In this document: piece after piece, positions 1 to 8,690 of the stretch
How positions within the stretch are numbered: position 1 is the first letter of the stretch
Layout of the letters: each line of letters begins with the position of its first letter
Notes under the pieces: model-generated
The model's input: only the letters and a program-made list of their open reading frames with translations
Database searches by the model: none
Told to the model about the DNA's origin: nothing
Assembly: GCF_041929205.1 (NCBI RefSeq)
Contig: NZ_JBHFNT010000075.1
Reading direction: 5' to 3' (one strand)
Length of the DNA: 64,000 nt
DNA from: Floridanema evergladense
Lineage (GTDB): Bacteria; Cyanobacteriota; Cyanobacteriia; Cyanobacteriales; Aerosakkonemataceae
Position numbers and translations under genes: made by a program

Positions 1-584
1 GAAATTCTATCATTCATGTAGCCGACATTATCAGCAATTGTTTCTCCCAAAATGGCAAAGTTTTAATTTGTGGCAATGGCGGAAGTGCAGCGGAAGCTCA
101 ACATTTCGCCGCCGAATTTGTCGGTCATTTCAAATGTAAAACTCGTCCCGGACTTCCCGCTTTAGCACTTAACGCCGATACCGCAGTTTTAACAGCTTGG
201 TCGAACGATGTTGGCTACGAAAATGCTTTTTCTCGACAAGTTGAAGCATTTGGACGTGCAGGAGATGTTTTAATTGGTATTAGTACCAGTGGGAATTCTC
301 GCAACATAATTAAAGCTTTTGAAACAGCCAAAAAACAAGGGTTAAATTGCATTGGAATTTTGGGTAAAGATGGCGGAGATTTACATCTATTAGCCGATAT
401 TTCCATCATTGTCCCCGAAAACGATACCCAACATATTCAAGAAGTACAAATCGTGGTAATTCATTTAATTTGTGAATTAGTCGAAGAGAAAATGATGCTG
501 GTAGAAAATAGTATATCAGAAGTCATTAAAAGCAGCGAATTCCAAATACCAACTACCCACTACCAACTACCTATTACCCACTAA
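1..584 (+). CDS. gmhA: Phosphoheptose isomerase, 5'-truncated by window edge
   Basis: The frame is already open at the left edge and closes at TAA 582-584, so the N terminus lies outside the window. The SIS fold is clear: a phosphate-binding loop CGNGGSAAEAQHFAAEF, then WSNDVGYENAFSRQ, then the second SIS loop STSGNSRN and a GKDGGDL turn. GmhA converts sedoheptulose 7-phosphate to D-glycero-D-manno-heptose 7-phosphate in the cytoplasm, the first step to ADP-heptose. The gmhB- and hldA-like genes downstream complete most of this route. The last dozen residues come from a low-complexity CCAACTACC-type repeat and look like a read-through extension beyond the normal end. The family call is firm; only the N terminus is unseen. 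Confidence 0.9.
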   Translation, partial: NSIIHVADIISNCFSQNGKVLICGNGGSAAEAQHFAAEFVGHFKCKTRPGLPALALNADTAVLTAWSNDVGYENAFSRQVEAFGRAGDVLIGISTSGNSRNIIKAFETAKKQGLNCIGILGKDGGDLHLLADISIIVPENDTQHIQEVQIVVIHLICELVEEKMMLVENSISEVIKSSEFQIPTTHYQLPITH

Positions 585-598
585 AATAAGGAGAAATC

Positions 599-1324
599 AT
601 GCAAGAATTAACAGGAAAAGTTGCCATTGTTACTGGTGGTGGTCGAGGACTGGGTGAAGCAATTTGTCGGATGTTAGGTGGACATGGAGTAATTACCATT
701 GTTGCCGATATCCGAGAAGAATTAGCCGAAAAAGTTGCTTTAGAAATTCAAAGTGATGGCGGTAAAGCTCAAGCTTTACGTTTAGATATTTCCGATGCTA
801 AACAAGTGGAATCAGCTATTAGTAAAATTGTTTCTGAATACGGACATTTGGACATTTTAATTAACAATGCTGGAATCGATGTTACTTTGCCTATTGAAGA
901 ATTAAATGTAACTGATTGGGAAAGGATTATTGCTGTTAATTTGAATGGCGCTTTTATTATGTCTAAATTCATTCTTCCTCAGATGAAACAACAAGGCAAA
1001 GGACACATTGTTAATATTGCTTCTACTGCTTCTAAACGTGCTTGGGCAAATGCTTCTGCTTACCACGCAAGTAAGTGGGGATTATTAGGTTTTAGTCATG
1101 CTTTGCACGTCGAAGCACGCCCACACAATGTTAAGGTAACGGCTATAGTTGCAGGGGGAATGCAAACACCATTTTTGTTAGATAGATTTCCCGATATTGA
1201 TATTAACAATTTGCAAGATCCAAAAAATGTTGCTGATACCATTCGTTACGTTTTAATGCAACCAAAAGGAACAGTAATTCCTGAAATTACGGTATTACCA
1301 ATGCGCGAAACTTCTTGGCCTTAA
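599..1324 (+). CDS. Short-chain dehydrogenase/reductase (SDR)
   Basis: A 241-residue classical SDR. The cofactor loop is TGGGRGLGE (about residues 12-20), the structural NNAG motif is present (INNAGIDV), and the catalytic serine with YHASK follows. An AAGGAG ribosome site lies about six bases before the ATG. It sits 14 bases after gmhA and 26 before gmhB, so it is cotranscribed with heptose genes. That suggests it oxidises or reduces a sugar or nucleotide sugar for this island, but the closest general family is 3-oxoacyl-ACP reductase-like and substrate cannot be read from sequence. It is not an HldD-type epimerase, which belongs to the longer extended SDRs. Confidence 0.85.
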   Translation: MQELTGKVAIVTGGGRGLGEAICRMLGGHGVITIVADIREELAEKVALEIQSDGGKAQALRLDISDAKQVESAISKIVSEYGHLDILINNAGIDVTLPIEELNVTDWERIIAVNLNGAFIMSKFILPQMKQQGKGHIVNIASTASKRAWANASAYHASKWGLLGFSHALHVEARPHNVKVTAIVAGGMQTPFLLDRFPDIDINNLQDPKNVADTIRYVLMQPKGTVIPEITVLPMRETSWP

Positions 1325-1350
1325 AGTTGTAAAGTATGGAGTGAGAAACG

Positions 1351-1950
1351 ATGAATCGAGCCGTGTTTTTAGATAAAGATGGTACTTTAATTCCTAATGT
1401 GTCATACAACGTCAATCCCGATTTAATCGAGTTAAGTGCGGGTGCGGTGGAGGGATTGCGATCGCTCCAAGCAGCAGGTTACAAAATAATAGTAATTTCC
1501 AATCAATCTGGGGTTGCTTTAGGCTACTTTTCCGAAGATAAGCTATTGCCTATGCAATTGAAATTAACTCAATTATTAGCGGAAATTGGTATAAAGCTAA
1601 CTGGTTTTTACTATTGTCCCCATCATCCAGAGGGAAAAATATCCGAATACAAAATTAGCTGTTCCTGTCGCAAACCTGAACCTGGTTTAATTCTCCGTGC
1701 TGCAAAAGAACATTACATTAATTTAGAAAACTCTTGGTTTATTGGCGACATTCTCAATGATGTAGAAGCCGGACATCGTGCAGGTTGCAAAAGCATCTTA
1801 ATAAATAACGGCAATGAAACTGAATGGGTATTTACATCAAGGAGAATGCCAGACTATGTTGCTACCGATATTAATGATGCTGCCAAGAAAATTATCAGTA
1901 AAAGTGTTGTTTTTCCCAAATCAAAAATGACAAGCTATGCCTTTCATTAA
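1351..1950 (+). CDS. gmhB: HAD-family heptose 1,7-bisphosphate phosphatase (GmhB-like)
   Basis: A 199-residue HisB/GmhB-type HAD phosphatase. The nucleophile motif FLDKDGTL places the catalytic pair at D8 and D10. A zinc-type loop follows (CPHHPEG, then CSCRKPEPG), and IGDILNDVEAG supplies the C-terminal acidic motif. GmhB removes the 1-phosphate or 7-phosphate of heptose bisphosphate after the kinase step. Its place between gmhA and a heptose-7-phosphate kinase supports this over histidinol phosphatase. A GGAG site precedes the ATG. The 3' end overlaps the next start by 14 bases, implying coupled translation. Confidence 0.88.
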   Translation: MNRAVFLDKDGTLIPNVSYNVNPDLIELSAGAVEGLRSLQAAGYKIIVISNQSGVALGYFSEDKLLPMQLKLTQLLAEIGIKLTGFYYCPHHPEGKISEYKISCSCRKPEPGLILRAAKEHYINLENSWFIGDILNDVEAGHRAGCKSILINNGNETEWVFTSRRMPDYVATDINDAAKKIISKSVVFPKSKMTSYAFH

Positions 1951-2950
1951 TGCCTTTAAAAACATAAATGTACTCGTCATTGGTGAAGCGATTCTTGATA
2001 GTTACTTAGAAGGATTTTCCGATCGTTTATGTCAAGAAGCACCTGTTCCAATTGTAACTTTAACTCATCGTCAAAATGTTCCGGGCGGTGCTGCTAATAC
2101 TGCGTTGAATGTGCGTACTCTTGGCGCTAATGTCAGGTTTCTTTCGGTGATTGGCGATGACTTAGAAGGGAATATTTTGCGACAGGCTTTATTAGAACAG
2201 GGTGTTAGCCAAGAATATATTTTGCGCCAAAGATTACGCCGCACTTTAGCAAAGCATCGAGTAATTTCTGCTGGGCAAATATTAGTAAGGTTTGACCAAG
2301 GTAGCACTAACGCTATTGATTTAGAAATTGAACAAAGATTGATTAAAGATTTGCATAAACTATTTCCTCAGTCTGATGTAGTGATTATTTCCGATTATGG
2401 ATATGGAATTTTAACACCTAACTTGATTGAGGCGATCGCAAATCTCCAACAAAACTTCCCCAAAACTTTAGTAGTTGACTCAAAAAATCTCGCTGCTTAC
2501 CGCAAAATTGGCGTTACCGCAGTCAAACCAAACTATCAAGAAACCATGCGTTTATTAGGAGAAACTGAATTACCAGAAAACCAAAGCCGCATTTCCTATA
2601 TTCTGCAAAACAGAAAACAAATTTTAGATATTACAGGTGCCAAAATTGCCGCTGTTACCCTTGATAGCGATGGCGCTTTAATATTTGCACAAGGTAACTC
2701 ACCTTATCGCACCTTTGCACAACCAATAAATCACGCCAATGTTACAGGTGCAGGCGACACTTTTATCAGCGCATTAGCCCTGGCTTTAGCATCAGGTAAT
2801 TCGGCAAATGTAGCGGCAGAAATAGCATCAATGGCTGCCGCAATTGTTGTTGCTAAACAAGGCACAGCAACCTGTTCTTTTGCAGAATTACAACAGCAAT
2901 TATTCAGCAATTTAAATAAGATGAAAAAAACTCCTCTGGAGGTAGCATGA
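1937..2950 (+). CDS. hldA: D-glycero-beta-D-manno-heptose-7-phosphate kinase (RfaE domain I)
   Basis: A 337-residue PfkB/ribokinase-fold protein matching the kinase half of HldE/RfaE. Visible motifs are the early GGAANTALNVR substrate loop and the C-terminal signature VTGAGDTFISALALALA with its catalytic aspartate. In enteric bacteria the kinase is fused to a nucleotidyltransferase that makes ADP-heptose. Here the protein stops after the kinase domain, so the nucleotidyltransferase must be a separate gene outside the window. It overlaps gmhB by 14 bases and the next glycosyltransferase by four (ATGA). The symbol assumes the split HldA/HldC arrangement. Confidence 0.88.
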   Translation: MPFINAFKNINVLVIGEAILDSYLEGFSDRLCQEAPVPIVTLTHRQNVPGGAANTALNVRTLGANVRFLSVIGDDLEGNILRQALLEQGVSQEYILRQRLRRTLAKHRVISAGQILVRFDQGSTNAIDLEIEQRLIKDLHKLFPQSDVVIISDYGYGILTPNLIEAIANLQQNFPKTLVVDSKNLAAYRKIGVTAVKPNYQETMRLLGETELPENQSRISYILQNRKQILDITGAKIAAVTLDSDGALIFAQGNSPYRTFAQPINHANVTGAGDTFISALALALASGNSANVAAEIASMAAAIVVAKQGTATCSFAELQQQLFSNLNKMKKTPLEVA

Positions 2951-4137
2951 TTACCGAAAATAACTGGAATGAAGCAAAAAATATTCTCTGTGTTAGACTC
3001 GATGCGATCGGCGATGTATTAATGACAACTCCCGCTATTCGCGCCTTAAAAGAATCGCTTCCAGGCAGAAGAATTACCCTTTTAACGTCGCCTTCCGGCA
3101 AAGAAATTGCCTCACTTATCCCCGAAATTAATGATGTAATAGTTTACGATGCACCTTGGATGAAAGCCACTGCATTAATGGCAAATAGTAGCCCCGAATT
3201 TGCAATGGTAGAACGACTGCGACAAAGTAAATTTGATGCTGCGGTTATCTTCACAGTTTTTAGTCAAAATCCTTTACCTTCAGCTTTTTTATGTTATTTA
3301 GCAGATATACCTTTAAGACTCGCCCATTGTCATGAAAACCCCTATCAATTACTTACAAATTGGGTTTTAGATCCCGAACCATCTAACGGTATTCGCCACG
3401 AAGTTCAACGACAAATTGACTTAGTAACAACTGTTGGTTGTAGCACAAATAATCAGCGAATTTCATTGCAAGTTCCCGAAGCAGCACGTTACCGAATTTT
3501 TAATATTTTAAAATCATTAGATATTAACTTAGAAAAACCTTGGGTAGTGATTCATCCTGGTGCTACTGCTGCATCACGACGTTATCCACCAGAAGGTTTT
3601 GCCGAAGTTGCACGCAGTTTAATTTTAGATAGAAACTTTCAAGTATTGTTAACCGGAACTGAACCAGAAAGGCAGTTAATTGAAACTATCCAAAAGGCAA
3701 TTAATGTTACTTCTTATTCCCTTGTAGGCTGTCTTAATTTAACAGAAATGGCAGCATTAATTCAACTATCACCTTTATTAATTTCTAATAATACTGGCCC
3801 AGTTCACATTGCTGCTGCTGTGGGTACTCCAGTTGTTGACCTTTACGCTTTGACTAATCCTCAGCATACACCTTGGGCAGTTCCTAATCGGGTTTTATTT
3901 CACGATGTTTCTTGCAAATTTTGTTATAAAAGCATCTGTCCAGAAGGACATAATAATTGTTTGAAACTAGTGACTCCCGATGAAATTGTACGTGCTGCTT
4001 GGGAACTTTATGAAAATACCAAAACTGGTGTTGAACAATTACCAAACTCTTCTCTTACAGGACTAGTGAATGGGCAATATTTTTTTCAATTACTAGTTAC
4101 TAATCCCTTAAGTTCTGCTAAGGAGATTTGGAAATGA
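2947..4137 (+). CDS. Glycosyltransferase family 9 (heptosyltransferase-like)
   Basis: A 396-residue GT9 protein with a GT-B fold. The N-terminal Rossmann half begins with ILCVRLDAIGDVLMTTPAIR. The donor half carries VIHPGATAASRRYPPEGFA and SNNTGPVHIAAAVGTPVVD, the usual ADP-heptose-binding signature of WaaC/WaaF-like enzymes. A Cys-rich patch near residues 320-340 (CKFCYKSICP) is common in cyanobacterial members. It acts on the cytoplasmic face, moving heptose from ADP-heptose to a lipid-linked glycan. It overlaps hldA by an ATGA and ends in an ATGA with the GT2 stub. The exact acceptor is unknown. Confidence 0.88.
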   Translation: MITENNWNEAKNILCVRLDAIGDVLMTTPAIRALKESLPGRRITLLTSPSGKEIASLIPEINDVIVYDAPWMKATALMANSSPEFAMVERLRQSKFDAAVIFTVFSQNPLPSAFLCYLADIPLRLAHCHENPYQLLTNWVLDPEPSNGIRHEVQRQIDLVTTVGCSTNNQRISLQVPEAARYRIFNILKSLDINLEKPWVVIHPGATAASRRYPPEGFAEVARSLILDRNFQVLLTGTEPERQLIETIQKAINVTSYSLVGCLNLTEMAALIQLSPLLISNNTGPVHIAAAVGTPVVDLYALTNPQHTPWAVPNRVLFHDVSCKFCYKSICPEGHNNCLKLVTPDEIVRAAWELYENTKTGVEQLPNSSLTGLVNGQYFFQLLVTNPLSSAKEIWK

Positions 4138-4208
4138 CTACTGTCGATATTTTGATTCCCACTTATTGCATTCTTATATTAATACTTGATTTTTTAATAA
4201 TAAAATGA
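4134..4208 (+). pseudogene. 24-codon stub of a GT2 glycosyltransferase
   Basis: An ATG at 4134 overlaps the previous stop (ATGA) and opens a 24-codon frame that closes with TGA at 4206-4208, itself overlapping the ATG of the next gene. The first ten residues (MTTVDILIPT) closely match the start of the GT2 gene at 13277 (MATVDILLPT). After TYC the sequence turns AT-rich and hydrophobic. The simplest reading is that a full GT2 gene was deleted internally, leaving its start and a downstream ATGA. It should not encode an active enzyme, but it keeps ribosomes coupled between two GT9 genes. Confidence 0.65.
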
Positions 4209-5299
4209 TTTATCATCCCTTACCAAACATTTATAAAATTGCTGTTCTCCGCGCCAATGCTTTAGGAGATTTCATCTTTGCTTTACCTGCTTTAAATGCT
4301 TTGCGATCGACCTATCCCGAAGCAGAAATTGTCCTATTAGCTAGAAGTTGGCACAAAGAATTTTTAGCAAATAGACCGGGTGCGATCGATCGTGTAATTG
4401 TAATTCCCGAAGGAGGTATTGGTAACGAATCAGAAATTAAACAAGACCCAACAGAGTTAAAAATGTTCTTAGAGGCAATGCAAAAAGAACGCTTCGATTT
4501 AGCAATTCAATTACATGGTGGCGGACGCAATTCTAACCCCTTTACTTTACAATTAGGTGCGAAAATGACCATAGGTTTGCGTACCCCAGACGCACCTGTT
4601 TTAGACCGCTGGATACCTTACATTTACTATCAACCAGAAATCTTACGTTACTTAGAAGTTGTCGCCTTAGTTGGTGCCAAAACTTCCGAATTAGAACCAT
4701 CTTTAATTGTCACAAAATCGGATTTATTAGAAGCCGAACAAGTTGTTCCTAAAAGTCATAAACCTCTCGTAGCTTTACATCCTGGTGCAGGCGATCGTCG
4801 CCGCCGTTGGTCAATAGAAAATTTTGCAATTGTAGGAGATACTTTAGCCAATTTTGGTGCTGAAATTGTTGTTACCGGAATTGAATCAGAACGAGATATT
4901 GTCGAGGGAGTAATTAACAGTATGAAAGCTAAAGCAGAAAATCTTTGCGATCGTTTATCCCTTAATGGTTTAACAGGGTTACTATCTCGATGTAGACTGT
5001 TAATTTCCAATGATTCAGGCCCTTTGCACGTTGCAGCAGCAGTAGGTACAGCAACAGTTGGAATTTACTGGTGTGGCAATTTAATTACTGCTGGTCAAAT
5101 TACTCGCACTCGTCATCGTCCGGCGATTTCTTGGCGTTTAAATTGCCCGATTTGTGGCGTAGATTGCACCACTGAAACTGCTTGTAAACATCGAGTTTCT
5201 TTCGTTGATGAAGTACCAGATGAACAGGTAATTACTTCAGCTTTAGATTTATTAAAAACACCCATTCATTTAAACAAAATTGAATCATGTACACATTAG
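4205..5299 (+). CDS. Glycosyltransferase family 9 (heptosyltransferase-like)
   Basis: A 364-residue GT9 enzyme. The N-terminal motif is IAVLRANALGDFIFALPALN; the C-terminal half has LHPGAGDRRRRWSIENFAIV and SNDSGPLHVAAAVGTATVG. A Cys-rich segment (CPICGVDCTTETACKH) lies near residues 322-338. It is the second heptosyltransferase-type gene of this operon and would extend the same glycan as its neighbour. Its ATG overlaps the GT2 stub stop by four bases, and its 3' end overlaps the carbamoyltransferase start by 13 bases. Acceptor and donor are inferred from family and context only. Confidence 0.88.
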   Translation: MIYHPLPNIYKIAVLRANALGDFIFALPALNALRSTYPEAEIVLLARSWHKEFLANRPGAIDRVIVIPEGGIGNESEIKQDPTELKMFLEAMQKERFDLAIQLHGGGRNSNPFTLQLGAKMTIGLRTPDAPVLDRWIPYIYYQPEILRYLEVVALVGAKTSELEPSLIVTKSDLLEAEQVVPKSHKPLVALHPGAGDRRRRWSIENFAIVGDTLANFGAEIVVTGIESERDIVEGVINSMKAKAENLCDRLSLNGLTGLLSRCRLLISNDSGPLHVAAAVGTATVGIYWCGNLITAGQITRTRHRPAISWRLNCPICGVDCTTETACKHRVSFVDEVPDEQVITSALDLLKTPIHLNKIESCTH

Positions 5300-7023
5300 G
5301 AATTAATGCAGTTTATCATGACTCCGCTGCTTGTTTATTAAAAGATGGACAAGTAATTGCCGCAGCAGAAGAAGAACGCTTTACTCATATCAAACACGCT
5401 AAACGCCCCATCCCTTTTTCTACTTATGAATTACCGTTTCATGCAATTAATTATTGCTTGCAAGAAGCGGGAATAATTCTCACAGAAGTTGACCAGATTG
5501 CCTACTCTTACGACCCATTTATTTCGCTAGGAAAATACAGTAATGAAGCAACAATTACTTTACCTTTAGAACCAAGCGCCCAACCCATACCCGCCGAATG
5601 GGAATCAGTTTGGGAACCGCTATTTTTGTCCTATATTGTCAACGCACCCAGGCATTTAGTAGGCGGAGTTCCCCATCATTTAAAAGCCCAATTTCAAGGC
5701 ATTTCATTAAATAATTTACAATGGCATTTTGTCCCCCATCATTTAGCCCATGTTGCTAGTGCTTTTTACCCTTCACCTTATGAAGAAGCTGCTGTTTTAA
5801 CTCTGGATGGAAGAGGAGAAAAAGCTACTACAAACTATGCTGTTGGTAAGGATAATCAACTGGAACTTTTAGGGCAAGTAAATATGCCTCATTCTCTGGG
5901 AATTCTCTACGAACAAGTTACAGAATATTTGGGTTTTCTCCACTCTTCCGATGAATACAAAGTAATGGCATTAGCATCTTTTGGTCAACCCAAATATGTA
6001 GATTATTTCCGAGAAATTATCACTTTAAAAACCAATGGTCAATATACTATAAAAACACCTGAATTAAAAGAGCATTTTGGAACACCACGCCAGAAAGGAG
6101 AACCTTTAGAACAGCATCATTACGATCTCGCTCATTCTTTACAGTTAGTATTGGAAGAAACGGTTTTACAAATTGCTAATTGGTTGCATGAAATCACTAA
6201 ATCAGATAACCTTTGTATGGCTGGAGGTGTCGCCCTTAATTGTGTGATGAATGCGCGAATACGCGATCGCAGTCCCTTCAAGAACATTTGGGTACAACCT
6301 GCTGCGGGAGATGCGGGAACTGCTTTAGGTGCAGCCCTTTGGATTGATGCTAAAAAAGGTGAAAATAATCACCGTTCTTACCAGATGAATCACGTTTTCC
6401 TTGGCCCAAGTTACAGCGATCGCGAAATAGAAAAATTTATACAATGGGCGAAACTTCCCTATCGAAAATTGATAAACATTGCTGAAGAAACTGCCGAAAT
6501 TTTAGCGCAAAATAAAATTATTGGTTGGTTCCAAGGTCGCATGGAATTTGGCCCCAGGGCATTAGGAGGACGTTCAATTTTAGCCTCACCAATTGATGCA
6601 GAAATGCAAGCAAAATTAAATGAAATTAAAGATCGTGAAGATTTTCGACCCGTTGCACCTGTGGTTTTAGAAGAAGAAGCAGCTAATTGGTTTACTAATG
6701 CAAAAACCTCTCCATTTATGTTGTTTATTTACGATGTTTTGCCAGAAAAAGCTGAGAAAATTACCGCAGTTCGTCACGTAGATGGTACTGCCAGAATTCA
6801 AACGATTAATCGTCAACAAAATCCCCTTTATTATGATTTAATTAAAGCGTTTCAAATGCGAACTGGAGTTCCTGTTTTAGTGAATACTTCTTTTAATACT
6901 AGAGGTGAACCAATTGTTTGTTCGCCACGAGATGCGATCGAATGTTTTTGGACTTCACCCCTGGATGCTTTAATAATCGGTTCATTTCTATTAGAAAAAT
7001 GCCCAAAATCCCAAAGGGAGTAA
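5287..7023 (+). CDS. O-carbamoyltransferase, NodU/CmcH family
   Basis: A 578-residue protein with both domains of the NodU/CmcH/TobZ family. The N-terminal Kae1-like domain starts MYTLGINAVYHDSAACLL and has the metal-binding HHLAHVASAFYPS stretch and LTLDGRGE. The C-terminal YrdC-like part includes FGPRALGGRSILASP and VNTSFNTRGEPIV. Such enzymes use carbamoyl phosphate and ATP to carbamoylate a sugar hydroxyl. In this operon the likely substrate is a heptose or other residue of the surface glycan. It overlaps the GT9 gene by 13 bases, and its last 33 bases overlap the convergent metallophosphoesterase gene. Confidence 0.9.
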   Translation: MYTLGINAVYHDSAACLLKDGQVIAAAEEERFTHIKHAKRPIPFSTYELPFHAINYCLQEAGIILTEVDQIAYSYDPFISLGKYSNEATITLPLEPSAQPIPAEWESVWEPLFLSYIVNAPRHLVGGVPHHLKAQFQGISLNNLQWHFVPHHLAHVASAFYPSPYEEAAVLTLDGRGEKATTNYAVGKDNQLELLGQVNMPHSLGILYEQVTEYLGFLHSSDEYKVMALASFGQPKYVDYFREIITLKTNGQYTIKTPELKEHFGTPRQKGEPLEQHHYDLAHSLQLVLEETVLQIANWLHEITKSDNLCMAGGVALNCVMNARIRDRSPFKNIWVQPAAGDAGTALGAALWIDAKKGENNHRSYQMNHVFLGPSYSDREIEKFIQWAKLPYRKLINIAEETAEILAQNKIIGWFQGRMEFGPRALGGRSILASPIDAEMQAKLNEIKDREDFRPVAPVVLEEEAANWFTNAKTSPFMLFIYDVLPEKAEKITAVRHVDGTARIQTINRQQNPLYYDLIKAFQMRTGVPVLVNTSFNTRGEPIVCSPRDAIECFWTSPLDALIIGSFLLEKCPKSQRE

Positions 7024-7626
7024 TTCTCCATCAACCGCCCTAAATTCAACCGAATTTTCCGTTTGATTATAAATTACATAGCGTAGTTTTTTAATTCGAT
7101 CTCGCCCATAACCAACCGCACCAACGGAAATTATATACCTGTCTTTAAGATCTAAGTGAAATGGTTCACCATAGTTAAATTCATAAACCGTTGATGAACC
7201 AAATTCTTCACATTTTTCCCCAAAAATCAAAGGAACATGAACATGACCAACAAAAACGATTCTGTAAGAGATTTCATCAAATACATTCCAGGCTTCAACC
7301 GGATTGCTGATTGTATTTTTCTTAATTCTAGGAGATATATGAGTATAAAACTTATCTAATTCTACTATTTCATTAGGAAGGGAATCGATAAAGTCTTGTA
7401 CATCTTTAGCCAAATTCAAATCATTAAATTCATCGTGATTACCTCGGACACAAGCAATGTGATTATCTCGCAAAAATCTGACAACTTCATCATTGTAATC
7501 TCCGCCATCGACCAAATCACCCAAACATATTATTCTGTTACATCCACACTTTTCTATGTCTGTCATAACTGTTTGTAGTCCAGAAAAGTTTCCGTGAATA
7601 TCAGAAATAATCGCAATTTTTTCCAT
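6991..7626 (-). CDS. Metallophosphoesterase (YfcE/MJ0936-like)
   Basis: A 211-residue calcineurin-fold phosphoesterase. The five metal-ligand motifs are in order: ISDIHGNFSGL, LGDLVDGGD, VRGNHDEF, a mid-protein histidine, and GHVHVP. It is on the opposite strand to its neighbours, ends tail-to-tail with a 33-base overlap into the carbamoyltransferase gene, and starts 12 bases from the divergent GT2 start. The family cleaves phosphodiesters such as cyclic nucleotides or phospholipid-like substrates; this member's substrate cannot be told. Its orientation suggests it is an intruder in the glycan operon rather than part of it. Confidence 0.88.
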   Translation of the reverse strand: MEKIAIISDIHGNFSGLQTVMTDIEKCGCNRIICLGDLVDGGDYNDEVVRFLRDNHIACVRGNHDEFNDLNLAKDVQDFIDSLPNEIVELDKFYTHISPRIKKNTISNPVEAWNVFDEISYRIVFVGHVHVPLIFGEKCEEFGSSTVYEFNYGEPFHLDLKDRYIISVGAVGYGRDRIKKLRYVIYNQTENSVEFRAVDGELLPLGFWAFF

Positions 7627-7638
7627 ACTTTTAGCAAA

Positions 7639-8631
7639 ATGATCCTTGTCTCTATAGTAGTACCAACTTTTAAACGCCCTGAACTTTTAAATCATTGTTT
7701 AGCTGCACTTACTCAGCAAAACTTCGATCGCACCGCCTACGAAATAATTATCGCTGACGATGCCGCAACTGACGAAACAAAAAGATTAGTTGAATATTGG
7801 TTAGAACGCATCGGTTACATCCCTGGAGAGACGAAAAACACACCTTTATTGCGCTACATTCCAGTAACAGAAAAACATGGCCCTGCGGCAGCTAGAAATA
7901 TTGGTTGGCGTGCAGCTTGTGGCGAAATTATTGCTTTTACCGATGATGATTGTATACCCGATTCTAATTGGTTAAAAGCCGGAATTAGTGCTTTTAAAGA
8001 TGAAATAATCGGAGTTAGAGGACGAATAATTGTGCCTTTGCCAAACCCGCCAACTGATTATGAATTAAGTACTGCTGGTTTAGAAAAAGCGGAATTTGTC
8101 ACAGCTAATTGTTTCTATCGTCGGGAAGCGATCGCATCCATAAACGGTTTTGACGAACGTTTTACTATGCCTTGGCGCGAAGACAGCGACTTATTTTTTA
8201 CCCTCTTAAAACAAGGTGGCAAATTTGTTTATGCGCCAGATGCGATCGTAATTCATCCAATTAGACCCGCACCTTGGGGAATTAGTTTAAGTCAGCAAAG
8301 TAAAAGTATGTTTAACGCTTTACTTTATAAAAAACATCCTAAATTATATAAAGAAAAGCTGCAACCGATCGCACCCTGGCATTATTACTTAATAGTTAAT
8401 TCCCTTATTGTATTTCTGTTAACAATTTTAACTGAACATCTATATGTCGCTGTTATTGCTTTGATGATATGGACAATAATGACTGGGCGTTTCTGTATGC
8501 AAAGATTACAGCAAACATCTCATACCCCAAAACATATTGCCGAAATGATTTTCACATCCTTACTAATACCCTTTCTCTCGCTATTTTGGCGCATTTTCGG
8601 TGCCGTTAAATTTCGCGTGTTTTTTCTTTAA
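7639..8631 (+). CDS. Glycosyltransferase family 2 with C-terminal membrane segments
   Basis: A GT2 (GT-A fold) enzyme of about 330 residues. I start at ATG 7639 (MILVSIVVPTFKRPELL) because the further-upstream ATG would overlap the divergent phosphoesterase start. Motifs are the nucleotide-binding ADDAA, the DxD-type FTDDDCIPD, GARNIGWR-like context and the catalytic WREDSDLFF. The C-terminal third has two or three hydrophobic segments (roughly residues 250-290 and 305-330), anchoring it to the inner membrane. It probably adds a sugar to a lipid-linked intermediate of the same glycan. Confidence 0.85.
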   Translation: MILVSIVVPTFKRPELLNHCLAALTQQNFDRTAYEIIIADDAATDETKRLVEYWLERIGYIPGETKNTPLLRYIPVTEKHGPAAARNIGWRAACGEIIAFTDDDCIPDSNWLKAGISAFKDEIIGVRGRIIVPLPNPPTDYELSTAGLEKAEFVTANCFYRREAIASINGFDERFTMPWREDSDLFFTLLKQGGKFVYAPDAIVIHPIRPAPWGISLSQQSKSMFNALLYKKHPKLYKEKLQPIAPWHYYLIVNSLIVFLLTILTEHLYVAVIALMIWTIMTGRFCMQRLQQTSHTPKHIAEMIFTSLLIPFLSLFWRIFGAVKFRVFFL

Positions 8632-8690
8632 CTTCACTAATGGGTATTTGATAGTTTATACTTACTAATGCAAAACTATCATAAAAAAAA

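Noticed and set aside
1937..2950. Bifunctional HldE with nucleotidyltransferase.
   Set aside because: The protein ends after the PfkB domain and no nucleotidyltransferase motif follows.
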